Source of the DNA: an uncultured Brevibacillus sp.
GTDB taxonomy: Bacteria > Bacillota > Bacilli > Brevibacillales > Brevibacillaceae
Direction: 5' to 3'
Assembly: GCF_947502445.1 (NCBI RefSeq)
Contig: NZ_CANMZW010000004.1
Location: 248,001-312,000 of the forward strand
DNA length: 64,000 nucleotides
Of this stretch, positions 25,252 to 34,320 are shown piece after piece. The notes below the pieces were generated by a model. The model was not told where the DNA came from, did not search any database, and was given only the letters and a program-made list of their open reading frames with translations. A program made the position numbers and the translations under genes. The first letter of the stretch is position 1. Each line of letters opens with the position of its first letter.

Positions 25252-25374
25252 TGTAAGTATTATTGCGAATTGATTAATGATCTGGAATTGCGTCTATCTT
25301 ATCTAAATAAAATTGGTCTAAAGTCTCTTTCGTCTTTCGATGTTAGAGTTTATGTGAATCCGAAAATTGGTTAA
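25252..25374 (+). pseudogene. C-terminal relic of an unknown gene
   Basis: An open stretch of 40 codons, ELINDLELRLSYLNKIGLKS then LSSFDVRVYVNPKIG and stop, directly follows the ankyrin gene without its own start. Protein-like composition suggests the last part of a deleted gene. It runs directly into copy G of the island repeat. Confidence 0.35.
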
Positions 25375-25377
25375 GCA

Positions 25378-25471
25378 AATGGGGAACGATAGTTGAACGA
25401 AACAAGGAGCAATTCGCCGCGGCAACTGCTCCCTGTTTTCATTGAGCTAACGGGCAGCATTAGTTCAAAAG
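25378..25471 (+). repeat. Island repeat, copy G (complete)
   Basis: Left box variant GGGGAACGATAGTTGAACG at 25381-25399, hairpin GGAGCAATTC ... AACTGCTCC, and right box GAGCTAACGGGCAGCATTAG at about 25444-25463. Confidence 0.65.
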
Positions 25472-25511
25472 TTTTCGCGAATACCCTACATATGGGATTA
25501 TTTACAAAGTC

Positions 25512-25533
25512 CGTGAATAAGACGTTATGCGCC
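25512..25533 (+). repeat. Left copy of a 22-bp inverted pair bracketing the LprI-like gene
   Basis: CGTGAATA-AGAC-GTTATGCGCC. The reverse complement, differing only in the middle four bases, occurs at 26280-26301. The pair brackets a 790-bp unit with a single gene. Confidence 0.6.
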
Positions 25534-25575
25534 ATTACCGGTAAATATTAAAGATAATATTTAAGGAGATAATTT

Positions 25576-26229
25576 ATGAAAGGTAAGATACTCTTACTAT
25601 TTTTTATTACGATAATGTTTTCATCTTGTCAAAATATTAGTCAATCGACTACTTTGAACGGCGAAACTAAATCAATAATGAATTCTGAACTGCCTCCTGA
25701 TGTAGTGAGTACAGGTAATGGAACAGAATCGAAAGAAAAAACTGAAGGTCGATCAGATCCTTCTAACAATGAAGTGTTATCCATGAACATTGGGAACTAT
25801 GAATTGAAAGGAGAATTTTATGATGAAATGCTTCGAAATCCTATAGATCATGATTATGAAGTGGAATTTAATGAATTTCAAAATTCCAAAGAGATTATTA
25901 CAACATTGGAATGGGGGGCTTTGGAAAGCAAATATACAGAGATTTGGGATAAAGAGTTGAATCAAATATATAAAAAGCTTCTTTCTAAGTTGGATAGAGA
26001 ATCAAGAGAAGCACTAATTGAATCGCAGAAAGAATGGTTACAGTATCATTTAAGGGAAACAAAATTTGTAGAGAAGACATTTATTGATAATCGTTACCTT
26101 GGATCACAAGGATCGGTAAGCCTAGGCAGGGTTATACGGGAGAGAATTAGGGAAAGAACAATGCAATTATTTGAATATCGATATTTGCTAGATCGTGAAG
26201 TTGAGTTTTTATACCAAAGTAAAAAATAG
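25576..26229 (+). CDS. Lipoprotein with LprI-like (DUF1311) domain
   Basis: A 217-residue lipoprotein. The signal peptide ends in lipobox FSSC at Cys18 (LLFFITIMFSSCQNISQSTT). A Ser/Thr/Glu-rich linker follows. The C-terminal half is the LprI (lysozyme inhibitor-like, DUF1311) domain: WDKELNQIYKKLLSKLDRES and REALIESQKEWLQYHLRE. It should be anchored outside the cell membrane. Ribosome site AAGGAG precedes the ATG. It is the only gene between two inverted 22-bp sequences at 25512 and 26280. Confidence 0.8.
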   Translation: MKGKILLLFFITIMFSSCQNISQSTTLNGETKSIMNSELPPDVVSTGNGTESKEKTEGRSDPSNNEVLSMNIGNYELKGEFYDEMLRNPIDHDYEVEFNEFQNSKEIITTLEWGALESKYTEIWDKELNQIYKKLLSKLDRESREALIESQKEWLQYHLRETKFVEKTFIDNRYLGSQGSVSLGRVIRERIRERTMQLFEYRYLLDREVEFLYQSKK

Positions 26230-26279
26230 AGTTGGAATCTTGATCAAAGGTTTTTAGGTGATGCTTCGAAGACAGTAAC

Positions 26280-26301
26280 GGCGCATAACACTGTATTCAC
26301 G
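26280..26301 (-). repeat. Right copy of the 22-bp inverted pair
   Basis: GGCGCATAAC-ACTG-TATTCACG, the inverse of 25512-25533. TATTCACG (26294-26301) can also pair with CGTGAATA at 26406-26413 across the terminator at 26366. Confidence 0.6.
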
Positions 26302-26365
26302 CTGCGGGGCTACCACCCCTTGGTTGTCAGATGTATAATCTAGGAAGAAGCTCAGACAACAAACG

Positions 26366-26405
26366 GCCCAGCCTAAGATAAGAGCTATCTAGGGCTGGGC
26401 GTTTT
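26366..26405 (+). terminator. Rho-independent terminator
   Basis: GCCCAGCC (26366-26373) pairs with GGCTGGGC (26393-26400), with inner AGATA/TATCT pairing, followed by GTTTTC. It ends just before the possible start of the next gene. Confidence 0.7.
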
Positions 26406-26424
26406 CGTGAATACAAGAAGGTTG

Positions 26425-26910
26425 GTGTCGAATATCTGGAAGTCCTTAACGATATGGTTTATTTTATTTACTTTTGTTTTTTCTCTCCCGAATGATGTGT
26501 TTGCATGTTCTTGTGACTTTCCTGATACTGCGCAAGAAAGTGTTAAGTTATCAGATCATGCATTTGTTGGTAAGGTTATTAGTATTCAGCAAGAGCGAAC
26601 GACAGATGCTTTTCATACGAACATCCAGTTTAAAGTGCAAGATGCTTTAAAAAATATTGATACAGAGGTTCTGACCCTAAAAGATGATCTTGGTTCCTGT
26701 GGCATTCAATTTAAAGAGGGATCAACTTACATTGTTTATGCTAACTATGGAACCGACAATGAACAAACTAAGGAATATCTAAAAGCCAGTTATTGTTTGG
26801 GAACGACTAACATATATACAGCAATCGATGATCTTTACGAATTAAAAGCGTGGGAATCATTATCAAAATTAATATCTACGATCATCTTGATAGTCTCTGT
26901 AATTCATTGA
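26425..26910 (+). CDS. Secreted or anchored protein with CSC-start domain
   Basis: About 161 residues from GTG 26425, which has AGAAGG before it; GTG 26407 is further upstream but lies inside a terminator/inverted-repeat sequence. A signal peptide (LTIWFILFTFVFSLPNDVFA) ends at ACSC. The mature part begins CSCDFPDTAQESVKLSDHAF and VGKVISIQQERT, like the netrin/TIMP-like domain proteins of Bacillus that start CSC-P. The C-terminus ends in a hydrophobic stretch (LISTIILIVSVIH) that may be a sorting or membrane anchor, or the result of truncation. Confidence 0.6.
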   Translation: MSNIWKSLTIWFILFTFVFSLPNDVFACSCDFPDTAQESVKLSDHAFVGKVISIQQERTTDAFHTNIQFKVQDALKNIDTEVLTLKDDLGSCGIQFKEGSTYIVYANYGTDNEQTKEYLKASYCLGTTNIYTAIDDLYELKAWESLSKLISTIILIVSVIH

Positions 26911-26975
26911 TAATTGTTGATGTTAAACAGAGGAGTAAAAAAAGAAAACTGGTTTAGATCGAAACGTGTTACTGC

Positions 26976-27072
26976 ACTAACGGGTATCAATAGTTGAATA
27001 ACAGCAAGAACAAAAGCTACCTTGTGAGGTAGCTTATTTTGTTAAGTTAAAGGGCGGATTAACGCAATAACA
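26976..27072 (+). repeat. Island repeat, copy H (complete)
   Basis: Left box ACTAACGGGTATCAATAGTT at 26977-26996, hairpin AGCTACCT-TGTG-AGGTAGCT with T-rich tail, right box AAGTTAAAGGGCGGATTAAC at about 27044-27063. Confidence 0.7.
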
Positions 27073-27164
27073 TCGACTTTTCACTAGGGTGGGAAAATCC
27101 CCCAATACTCTTAAACATGATAGTATGGAAGCAAGGAATAAACAATAAGGGAGGGTATTAACAA

Positions 27165-27974
27165 ATGAAAGATAGTGCACTTGAATGGGCGACCTTCGCG
27201 GACAAGGTTGTTCGCATAGCTGGAAAAAAAATTATCGAAATACGGAGAGAGTCTCGCATAGAAGTAACATATAAGAACGCAGGAGAACTTGTGACCTCAG
27301 CAGACTTTGCCTCTGATCAGATTATTCGTGAAGCAATTGCTAGTGCTTATCCTAAACATCGTATTCTCTCTGAAGAAACCACCGATGGAGTCTGGGGTAA
27401 AAATATCTTTGAAGGTCCTCTTTGGATTATTGATCCGTTGGACGGTACGGTAAACTATACCCGTAATCTTCCCCATTTTGCCATCTCCGTAGCCATTGCT
27501 GTAGATGGCGTTGTTTGGGCAGGGGCTGTGCATGCTCCAGATTTGGGAGTTACCTATGTAGGTATTCGAGGAGGAGGTGCTCGTTGTAATGGTGAACAGC
27601 TTCATGTTCATCGTTTTGAAACCTTATCGGAAGCGGTAATCGGTACTGGATTCCCCCACGATAAAAAAAAAGTGCACCCAGCGCTTGCAAGAGTGAATCT
27701 CTTAACCACCCATTGTAGAGACATCCGCCGTTTGGCTGCGCCGACAATCGATTTCTGTTATGTAGCATCCAGTCGCTTGGACGCGCATACAGAGAGTTTA
27801 GCTCCGTGGGACGTCGCAGCAGCAGGTCTCATAGCCCGTGAAGCTGGAGCAATTACTGGCCACGTTGGAGAGATTCCTACGGATATACCACTTGAATTAT
27901 GTGGAGACGAAATAGTTTGTGCTAATCCTGGTATATTTGAAGAGCTTCTCTCCTTACTACGTTCAAGAAATTGA
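27165..27974 (+). CDS. Inositol monophosphatase family protein
   Basis: A 269-residue Mg-dependent, Li-sensitive type phosphatase. The metal-binding glutamate is in RILSEETTDG, the core motif is WIIDPLDGTVNYTRNLPHFA, and the C-terminal motif SLAPWDVAAAGLIAREAGA. It hydrolyses a sugar or alcohol monophosphate; the family includes SuhB, inositol and histidinol phosphatases, so the exact substrate cannot be read. GGGAGGG precedes the ATG. It is a single gene between copies H and I of the island repeat. Confidence 0.85.
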   Translation: MKDSALEWATFADKVVRIAGKKIIEIRRESRIEVTYKNAGELVTSADFASDQIIREAIASAYPKHRILSEETTDGVWGKNIFEGPLWIIDPLDGTVNYTRNLPHFAISVAIAVDGVVWAGAVHAPDLGVTYVGIRGGGARCNGEQLHVHRFETLSEAVIGTGFPHDKKKVHPALARVNLLTTHCRDIRRLAAPTIDFCYVASSRLDAHTESLAPWDVAAAGLIAREAGAITGHVGEIPTDIPLELCGDEIVCANPGIFEELLSLLRSRN

Positions 27975-28117
27975 TCGCTACTGACAGCTTGTGGGTATCA
28001 TTTTTACATCATGTGGTGTAGAGAAAAGGATTTTAATCTAAAGGGTAGTAAGGCACTAAAACCTACCGTTACTAGATTTTCAAGAGGACTGCATCATAAG
28101 TAACAGGAATTGTAATT

Positions 28118-28175
28118 GCACTAACGGAGATCGATAGCTCAATAATCCGCCTCTTCAACTAGGCGATTTTCTTAT
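28118..28175 (+). repeat. Island repeat, copy I (left box and hairpin)
   Basis: Left box ACTAACGGAGATCGATAGCT at about 28120-28139, hairpin CGCCT-CTTCAACT-AGGCG followed by ATTTTC. No right box. Confidence 0.6.
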
Positions 28176-28231
28176 CGTAAAGATCAACATCAGGTTAATA
28201 GGCTACTAAAAATGGAAAGAAGGATGACAAC

Positions 28232-28720
28232 ATGGCAATGCGTGGATATTACTTTTCTATGGATGACAACCTAGTGCAGCAAATCGCAGCAGGCGACATT
28301 GCATTGAAGAGTTTGAAAATAGACGATTATCCCGGACTGGACATTGATAGATCCTGGGAGGCGATTCACTACTTGCTTTGTGGAGATATTTCCGATGGAG
28401 AGCCCCCTCTTGGCTATGTTGTTCCGCTGACGTCAGACAAAGGCATCGATTTTGGATCATTCGGGGCGTTTTCCCTACGTGCCGAGCAAGTTGCAGAAGC
28501 GCTTCAGGCTATGTCTGAGCTGGATGAAGCGCAGCTCCGTTTGCGGTATGATTTCCCAGCCATGGTCAAGGACGAGGTATATCCTCTTGAGCCTGACACT
28601 GTTTCAGACGAGGATGAGGACGAGTTCTTTGCCTACATGCTTCAGAATTTTAATGAAATCCGGCGTTTCTATAGCCAAACTCTAGCCGAGGGCAAAGGTC
28701 TCATTTTCTATATTTTCTGA
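28232..28720 (+). CDS. DUF1877 (YfbM-like) protein
   Basis: A 162-residue acidic soluble protein. MAMRGYYFSMDDNLVQQIAA, DIDRSWEAIHYLLCGDISDG and VEALQAMSELDEAQLRLRYD match DUF1877, with the usual DKAW-type motif present as DRSW. The C-terminal part YMLQNFNEIRRFYSQTLAEG is also typical. Structures of the family are known, function is not; it is common among orphan immunity-type genes. GAAGG precedes the start. Confidence 0.8.
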   Translation: MAMRGYYFSMDDNLVQQIAAGDIALKSLKIDDYPGLDIDRSWEAIHYLLCGDISDGEPPLGYVVPLTSDKGIDFGSFGAFSLRAEQVAEALQAMSELDEAQLRLRYDFPAMVKDEVYPLEPDTVSDEDEDEFFAYMLQNFNEIRRFYSQTLAEGKGLIFYIF

Positions 28721-28841
28721 TCCCAACAATTTGAATCATCGCAAGCGGCTGCTGGGTTTATGATTACGAACTTACATAACGCCATTAGGGTCAGCAGTTA
28801 GAAGCATTTGATCAATCAGGGACCAATATAACAAAAAGTGC

Positions 28842-28925
28842 TAAACTAACGGGTACGATAGCTCAATAACGGCTGCCGGGATCGGCGCCCTTTTCTCAAT
28901 TAAACGGGCAGCATTACTTCAATAG
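28842..28925 (+). repeat. Island repeat, copy J (complete)
   Basis: Left box ACTAACGGGTACGATAGCTC at 28845-28864, GC-rich hairpin GGCTGCCG ... CGGCGCCC with TTTTC, right box AATTAAACGGGCAGCATTAC at about 28898-28917. It shows well that the two boxes are similar to each other and in the same direction. Confidence 0.7.
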
Positions 28926-29129
28926 AAAGCGTACAGGAACCACCGAGTTCCCGTCGAAAGAATAAATATATATTTTTATTGACTAGGGGATGGCGCCATT
29001 TCCGAAAGGACGAACATACGGCTTCTTGTGTTGATTTGGGAGAGCGGGCGCGAAAATGGGAGAATGGAACGATGCGCGTAGGAGTCATGAAACATTACAA
29101 TAATTGGAACTTCGCATCCGGACATTGAT

Positions 29130-29486
29130 TTGTCATGGATCACGGATTGGGAGGAAGACGGGCTGCTAATGCTGACGCTGCCTGCCGGTGAATCGCAATA
29201 TGCGCCGCTGATCGTGCCGATGGGATGCAATGAATGCCCCCATCCATTGGAACAGGATGAGCTGTTCCGGCAATGGCAGGAGGAACAAGGGATGGTCCCG
29301 CTTGTGGTCACCCAGAATACGTGGGTCGTTCGTTTCAGCAAACGCCCTGCGATGGATGCTGCGGCACTGCAACTCGCCAAGGAACATTTCCTATTTTGCC
29401 AATATGTGTTGGAGACGTTTGATTCAGTCGGACAATATACAGCCCATTCACGGCATCACGATGTATGGGTGTTTTGGCGGGAGTGA
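29130..29486 (+). pseudogene. DUF4253 domain protein, 5'-truncated
   Basis: A 118-residue frame matching the C-terminal part of DUF4253: CPHPLEQDELFRQWQEEQGM, VPLVVTQNTWVVRFSKRP and ALQLAKEHFLFCQYVLETFD, ending HDVWVFW. Only about ten codons upstream remain open (GTSHPDIDLSWITD) before a stop, and no ribosome site is seen, so the N-terminal half is lost. 28926-29090 holds nothing recognisable. A short translated remnant from TTG 29130 cannot be ruled out. Confidence 0.55.
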
Positions 29487-29522
29487 AGCGGATATCCAGA
29501 TCGGAAAGAGAGGACGAGGATT

Positions 29523-30479
29523 ATGGAGAATTTGTATAGGCAAGCATACGAGGTATTGACAGAGCAGCAGCGAAAAGAAGTGCTGGAATCGTTGGCAACG
29601 AGACGTCCAGGTCTTAAGCTCCAACGTTTTGAGTCGTTTGACCGTTTCGGTATGCGGACCGAAACGGCCGTTTACGAGTTGGATGGAGCCGAGTTTGTCT
29701 TTGTGCCGGGTGATACGGTCACACTGGGATGGGAGTCGTTTGCAGATGGGCTTGACGCAGATACACAAGCAGACATGGATCAGGTGATGGAGGAGTATGA
29801 CATCTCGGATCTCACGTCGTTTCTCGAGAGCATGATGTCGCCTGTACGGACCATGACGGTCGCGCCCATGTTAGTAGAGCGGAAGTTGCATGAAATCGGA
29901 TGGCACCGGGTCGCTCCTGATAGCGAAGTAATGGTGACGCGGCGCAGCGACATCGAGGAGTTTGAAGCTTCCCCGTACAAATCCATTATAAAAAACAAAC
30001 AGCTGCGGCTGAGCAGATCAAGCACAGGCACCGTTGTCGAGGAGTATAAGCCAATTGCGTATGCCGCTCTCATTCAAACGCTGCAGGAACAAGGCTACTC
30101 ACTCCCAACGGAGGATGAGTGGGAGTATCTATGCGGCGGCGGCACCCGCACGTTATGGCGGTGGGGAGACAGCATTCCGTATGACACGCATCTTCGTTAT
30201 TTCGAAGAGGCGGCGCTGAAAGGAACACCCTATGACATGGAACTGCCCAACCAGTTCGGCCTCCATATTGCTTACGATCCATACAAGTATGAGGTTGTAG
30301 ATGCGCCATGCATGCTAAAGGGAGCCGACGGAGGCAGCTTTATTTGTGGGGGAATGGGTGTTGCATTGGGGTATTTGCCAGTCGCGACGTATTTTCAATC
30401 GCCGGATGACACATTCGACGACTACAAGGCGGATATCGGCGGAAGCTATACGCGTTACCGAAAAGTGATTCGGTTGTAG
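29523..30479 (+). CDS. SUMF1/FGE-sulfatase-like domain protein
   Basis: A 318-residue soluble protein. The C-terminal half has the formylglycine-generating-enzyme-like motif GYSLPTEDEWEYLCGGGTRT, LWRWGDSIPYD and PNQFGLHIAYDPYKYEVVDA, then ADGGSFICGGMG. The Cys pair of true sulfatase-activating enzymes is not evident, so it probably uses the fold for another purpose. The N-terminal half is unassigned. AGAGGACGAGG lies before the ATG. It follows the truncated DUF4253 gene by 36 bases. Confidence 0.7.
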   Translation: MENLYRQAYEVLTEQQRKEVLESLATRRPGLKLQRFESFDRFGMRTETAVYELDGAEFVFVPGDTVTLGWESFADGLDADTQADMDQVMEEYDISDLTSFLESMMSPVRTMTVAPMLVERKLHEIGWHRVAPDSEVMVTRRSDIEEFEASPYKSIIKNKQLRLSRSSTGTVVEEYKPIAYAALIQTLQEQGYSLPTEDEWEYLCGGGTRTLWRWGDSIPYDTHLRYFEEAALKGTPYDMELPNQFGLHIAYDPYKYEVVDAPCMLKGADGGSFICGGMGVALGYLPVATYFQSPDDTFDDYKADIGGSYTRYRKVIRL

Positions 30480-30680
30480 GTTCAAAATAGAGGCCCAACT
30501 TCAATGTATTGGAGGTTACCTTTTCAATTCGGAATCTAGAGGATAGATTGATTATCACTAAAGAGTACATGAAAGAAGAAATGAGTATTAGGATTTCCAG
30601 GTACTCAGATGGTTTATTAAAAATTTGAAGTAATATTCTCACTATTTAGCCCCCTAATGAACTTGGACACTAAGAAGGGG

Positions 30681-31001
30681 ATGAAGATATTGAAACGAAA
30701 TACACATTCAAAAGAATTTAAACTGCAAGTCGTAAAAGAAGCCATAGAAACAGGGAATACAGCAGCTGTAGCAAGACGTTATGAGATTGCAGCTAATATG
30801 CTCCACCGATGGACCAAAGAATACGAAGCCGGTAAATTTGGAGAAGCTTCGCTGAATGCAGTTGAAGCCTTTGAATCGAAGGCATTAGCTTAAGAAAATG
30901 ACCAACTAAAGAAATTACTTGGTGAACAAGCGCTAGAGATTGCTATCCTTCGTGACTTAATAAAAAAGAAAAACCCTCATTTGCTGACAAAATTGAAGTA
31001 G
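30681..31001 (+). pseudogene. IS3-family OrfA transposase, broken
   Basis: KRNTHSKEFKLQVVKEAIET followed by GNTAAVARRYEIAANMLHRW is the helix-turn-helix of IS3-family OrfA. After ESKALA a TAA stop interrupts; the frame continues ENDQLKKLLGEQALEIAILR and DLIKKKNPHL, the leucine-zipper end, and stops at 31001. OrfB is absent. A fragment of an insertion sequence. Confidence 0.75.
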
Positions 31002-31013
31002 GACGGTGTTAGC

Positions 31014-31340
31014 ATGGATAAAATATATTTAATTTATGAGTGGTATGACCATTGTTATTTTGGATTTGCTGATTACAAAAACAAGCTTGTTCATTTTGCT
31101 TTTAAAGATAAATCATATCCAGAATATCTTTTTGAAATTATCCCGACAACAAATAAACTTCTTGATTATGCTGTAGCAAAAGAGTTTGTAGATGAAGATA
31201 GTGATGATATGACGCTTTGGGATTTTATGAAAGAGAATGAGGATATTGTAGAAATTAAAAAAGCAAATGTTCATTTGGATTCTAATGATATAATAAACGA
31301 CCCTCCATATAAAAATTCATTTATGGATTGGTTGGATTGA
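31014..31340 (+). CDS. Hypothetical acidic protein
   Basis: A 108-residue AT-rich gene directly after the IS3 relic: MDKIYLIYEWYDHCYFGFAD, then KLVHFAFKDKSYPEYLFEII, ending NSFMDWLD. The small size, acidity and setting resemble immunity proteins, but I recognise no family. GGACGG upstream is a weak ribosome site. Confidence 0.5.
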   Translation: MDKIYLIYEWYDHCYFGFADYKNKLVHFAFKDKSYPEYLFEIIPTTNKLLDYAVAKEFVDEDSDDMTLWDFMKENEDIVEIKKANVHLDSNDIINDPPYKNSFMDWLD

Positions 31341-31422
31341 GCAGTATAAGTATTACTAAATTTTTCTTGTCACCAAGTTATGTAACGTGATTATAGGGAT
31401 TTTGAACAACAAAAATATTAAA

Positions 31423-31453
31423 GGCTCGATATTAAAATATATCGGGCTTTTTT
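31423..31453 (+). terminator. Rho-independent terminator at intron insertion point
   Basis: GCTCGATAT (31423-31431) pairs with ATATCGGGC (31439-31447), followed by TTTTTT. A group II intron 5' end begins three bases after the T-run. Confidence 0.75.
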
Positions 31454-31456
31454 CAT

Positions 31457-31750
31457 GTGCGCCACGCATGGCGATTAACTAGGTGGTGAAAGTCCACTGT
31501 GGGGGTTTGTAGTTACCAACCACTAGCCAAGAGCAAGGGTGTCCATCGCGAGGTGGAATCAGAAGGAAGCAGGCGGCAAAATTCCGACCCGAGGAACACG
31601 AATATCATCAGGCATAAGGCATGGGATGAGTTTGCATGACAAAACGAAGTCCAATCAACTACACGGACATGCCAATGTAAATGATGCGGGTACATGGAAG
31701 GAAAGTGAATCGTCTTACCGTGGGAGGTCTCATGGACGTGAAGAAACCGT
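31457..31750 (+). mobile_element. Group II intron, 5' fragment
   Basis: The sequence starts with GTGCG (31457-31461), the conserved 5' end of group II introns, and continues with domain I-like blocks (GGTGGTGAAAGTCCACTGTG, GAAGCAGGCGGCAAAATTCC, GACCCGAGGAACACGAATAT). It lies just after a terminator hairpin, which is the insertion preference described for bacterial class C introns. Domains IV-VI and the reverse transcriptase are missing: at about 31750 the sequence passes into an IS4-type transposase. The identification comes from recognition of the conserved 5' blocks, not from folding. Confidence 0.6.
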
Positions 31751-31777
31751 CCCAACGTCCCAAAGCCTATAAAATAG

Positions 31778-32401
31778 ACGTTTCTTGTGGGACGGTTGAC
31801 TGATGCTTCAATGATCTTAGTTATGGATCGAGCGTACGGAAAGCTAGAACGTCTGGATCGCTTCAAAGAAAACAAACAATCTTTTGTCATCCGACTTCGT
31901 GACAATGTACATATCGAGAAACCACACGCATTACGTGGAATAAGAAGCTCAGACTCTCCCGTCTTACGTGATCTGACTTGCCAACTGGGCACCCCACAAT
32001 GTCGGACTGAAAAAAGATATCGCGTTGTCATTTTCAAAGATTTTGAAGGTCGGGAAATTCGAGTTGTGACGGATTTAATGCAAGTCACAGCAGAACAAAT
32101 TGCACAGATATATAAAGCTCGTTGGCAGATAGAGATCTTCTTTCGTTGGATCAAACAACATCTGAACATTCCAACGTTATTCGGTACAACCGAAAATGCA
32201 GTATACGGCCAGCTATACTCAGCGTTAATCGTCTACGTGCTGCTGAAGTCGCTTTTTGACACGGTTTCTCTACGTGTTCTACATTATGCACCGCTTTCTT
32301 TTGCTCGATTTTCACGATTATTTAGCCTAAACGGTCTGCCTTCTGAATGGATTATACAGATTCAAAAATTAATACCTGATAGGGTTATTTGTGTTACATA
32401 A
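31778..32401 (+). pseudogene. IS4-family transposase, 5'-truncated
   Basis: About 207 residues of a DDE transposase: second catalytic Asp in MILVMDRAYGKLERLD and the exact IS4 signature Y-2-R-3-E-6-K in YKARWQIEIFFRWIKQH. The part with the first Asp is missing; the frame begins next to the intron fragment. The C-terminus (SEWIIQIQKLIPDRVICVT) looks complete. Not able to transpose by itself. Confidence 0.75.
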
Positions 32402-32545
32402 TTTGGTTAATCAACAGGCCTGGCATAATATGTAGATCCCTTTATTTTCCGGATAGAGAAAAAAAGCATTTCATTAAAATGATAATTAGATAAATGTGAT
32501 ATCTAGAAATTACGTTAAACCATTTTCACGCTTCGACTATTCATT

Positions 32546-32622
32546 AAGCTAACGGATTCGATAGCTTAGTAAAAAGAGGTATTCAGGAACGTGTTTCTTG
32601 TTCCTTAATACCTCTTTGATTT
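32546..32622 (+). repeat. Island repeat, copy K with long hairpin
   Basis: Left box GCTAACGGATTCGATAGCTT at 32548-32567, then an 18-base stem AAAGAGGTATT...GTTCCTTAATACCTCTTT with T-rich tail. It also lies at the 3' side of the PBP relic on the other strand. Confidence 0.6.
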
Positions 32623-32651
32623 TCTTATTCGATTTCTAAGTAGATTTTGTT

Positions 32652-33988
32652 TCACTTGTTAGTTTTTACTGGCGTCCCTAAACCGACATGCTGATCGTAA
32701 ATGTCATAAACAGCCCTAGCAATATTGGCAGCCGATCGGCCACCATAGCCACCTTCAGGAACGACAACGGCGACAGCCAACTTCGGGTCCTCCAAAGGCG
32801 CGAATGAAATCAGCACGCCATTTGTGATGCGGGCATACCTTGACCATTTTTCCTTCGTTTTCCCCGTTTTTTTGTCAACGTAAGTGGTCGGAGTATAAAT
32901 ATCTTGCTCCGAGGTTCCTGTTTTAGCTGCGATTTTGTACGGAAATCCTGCAAATGCGTTAATGGCTGTTCCACCTGGTTGTGTTACTAGATACATTCCG
33001 TTATGGACGATATTCCAATAAAGGTCCGGAAGATCAATCGTATTCAGTACCTTGGGAGTATAGGCTTGTACCACATTTCCTTTGCTGTCCTTAATTTGTT
33101 CCACGATTTGCGGTTGCATCCTTACGCCTTTGTTCGCTAAAGTGGCTGCATATTGAGCAAGCTGTAAGGTAGTTAAACGGACTTGCTGGCCGAAGGATGA
33201 CTGGACCATAGCAGCAAGTGGACCATAATCTTTATTCATCACAAGGTAGTCTTCCTTGCCTTTATTCTCACCTGGCAAATCTATACCTGTTTGGACGCCT
33301 AAGCCAAAAGCGTGGTAGTAGTTTTGCATGATAGTTACTGCTTCTTTGCCGTATTTGCTTGACATTAACTCCCAGATTCTCCGCCACATGATAGGGGCGA
33401 ACATAGCCGATGGCTTGAACAGCGACTTCTTTTGGATCATAGACGCGTATAGGTTTTGTTATGACTGAAACGCCAGGCAAATCACTCAAATGCTCCTCTA
33501 GATAGGCGATTTCCTTTTGAGACAGATCATATTTGAGATCCTTTTCAGTTAACTTTGGAGAAAGACGCATCGTTCTTTCCATTTTCCCGTTCTTCAGCTC
33601 ATAACCAACATCCATTTTTTAACAAAGAGGCTTTAGTAGTTCCTGCTAGTGCCGTTTCCAATTTCGTTGCCAGATTTAAATAATCGTTACCCGTCATGTC
33701 ATCGAGCTCATGAAAGACGGCTGTGAAGGAAGCACGGTTGTTCACAATCATTTTTCCGTTCTTGTCGTAGATATTTCCACGAATAGCAGTGATTGGTGTC
33801 TCTTTGTAATTTTGTTTGCTGGCCAATTTCACATAGTTTTGTCCATCAGCAATTTGAATGTGTGCTAGGCGAAGGACCATGGCGGAAAATATCAGGAAGA
33901 CGAGTATAAATATGATGTTCAAACGCTTCACGTTCTTAGGCTGCTGCTGTTCCTCTGCTTGATTCATGACAACGATCTTCTTCCTCAT
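32652..33988 (-). pseudogene. Class B penicillin-binding protein (PBP2-like), broken
   Basis: The reverse strand starts with a cytoplasmic tail and membrane anchor (LNIIFILVFLIFSAMVLRLA), then the pedestal domain (ETPITAIRGNIYDKNGKMIV). Near 33610 a frame change leads to LSQKEIAYLEEHLSDLPGVS and VQAIGYVRPYHVAENLG, and near 33400 a second jump leads into the end of the transpeptidase: FGLGVQTGIDLPGENKGKED and PYKIAAKTGTSEQ (the KTG box). About 250 residues in the centre, including the SxxK active serine, are missing. It cannot make a peptidoglycan transpeptidase. Intact start and ribosome site (AGGAGAAGGGG) suggest the damage is recent. Confidence 0.8.
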
Positions 33989-34320
33989 TAACGCCCCTTC
34001 TCCTATCTCTCGATCTCATCCTGTCGTTCATCGAAAACAACCGCTATTTACTGTATACAACATTACGTTTTATTGAAATAGTTATTCGCGTATTCTTATG
34101 CTTACATTTTTGTCCAGTAATTCGTCCAATTTCACGAATATTTGGTTCAAACCTTGGCGGGGTTGTAAAAGACTCTTTTTTAAATTATTGGGGCGATCCA
34201 ACTTATTTTCGTTTCTGCTACATGCATGAATCAAGTAAACACTGTTTCTCTAGACTCACTCAAATTTCATCCAGTACAATATGTCAGCGTGTTGTTTCGT
34301 AAGTAGGGAGGAAAGGTAAT
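33989..34320. other. Intergenic region between PBP relic and CDF gene
   Basis: No gene is seen. It should hold the divergent promoters of the two flanking genes; TACAAT near 34273 is a possible -10 for the CDF gene. Nothing else stands out. Confidence 0.4.

Noticed and set aside
25512..26301. True integron cassette with attC
   Set aside because: The cores do not match GTTRRRY fully and no IntI gene is present; kept only as a loose comparison.
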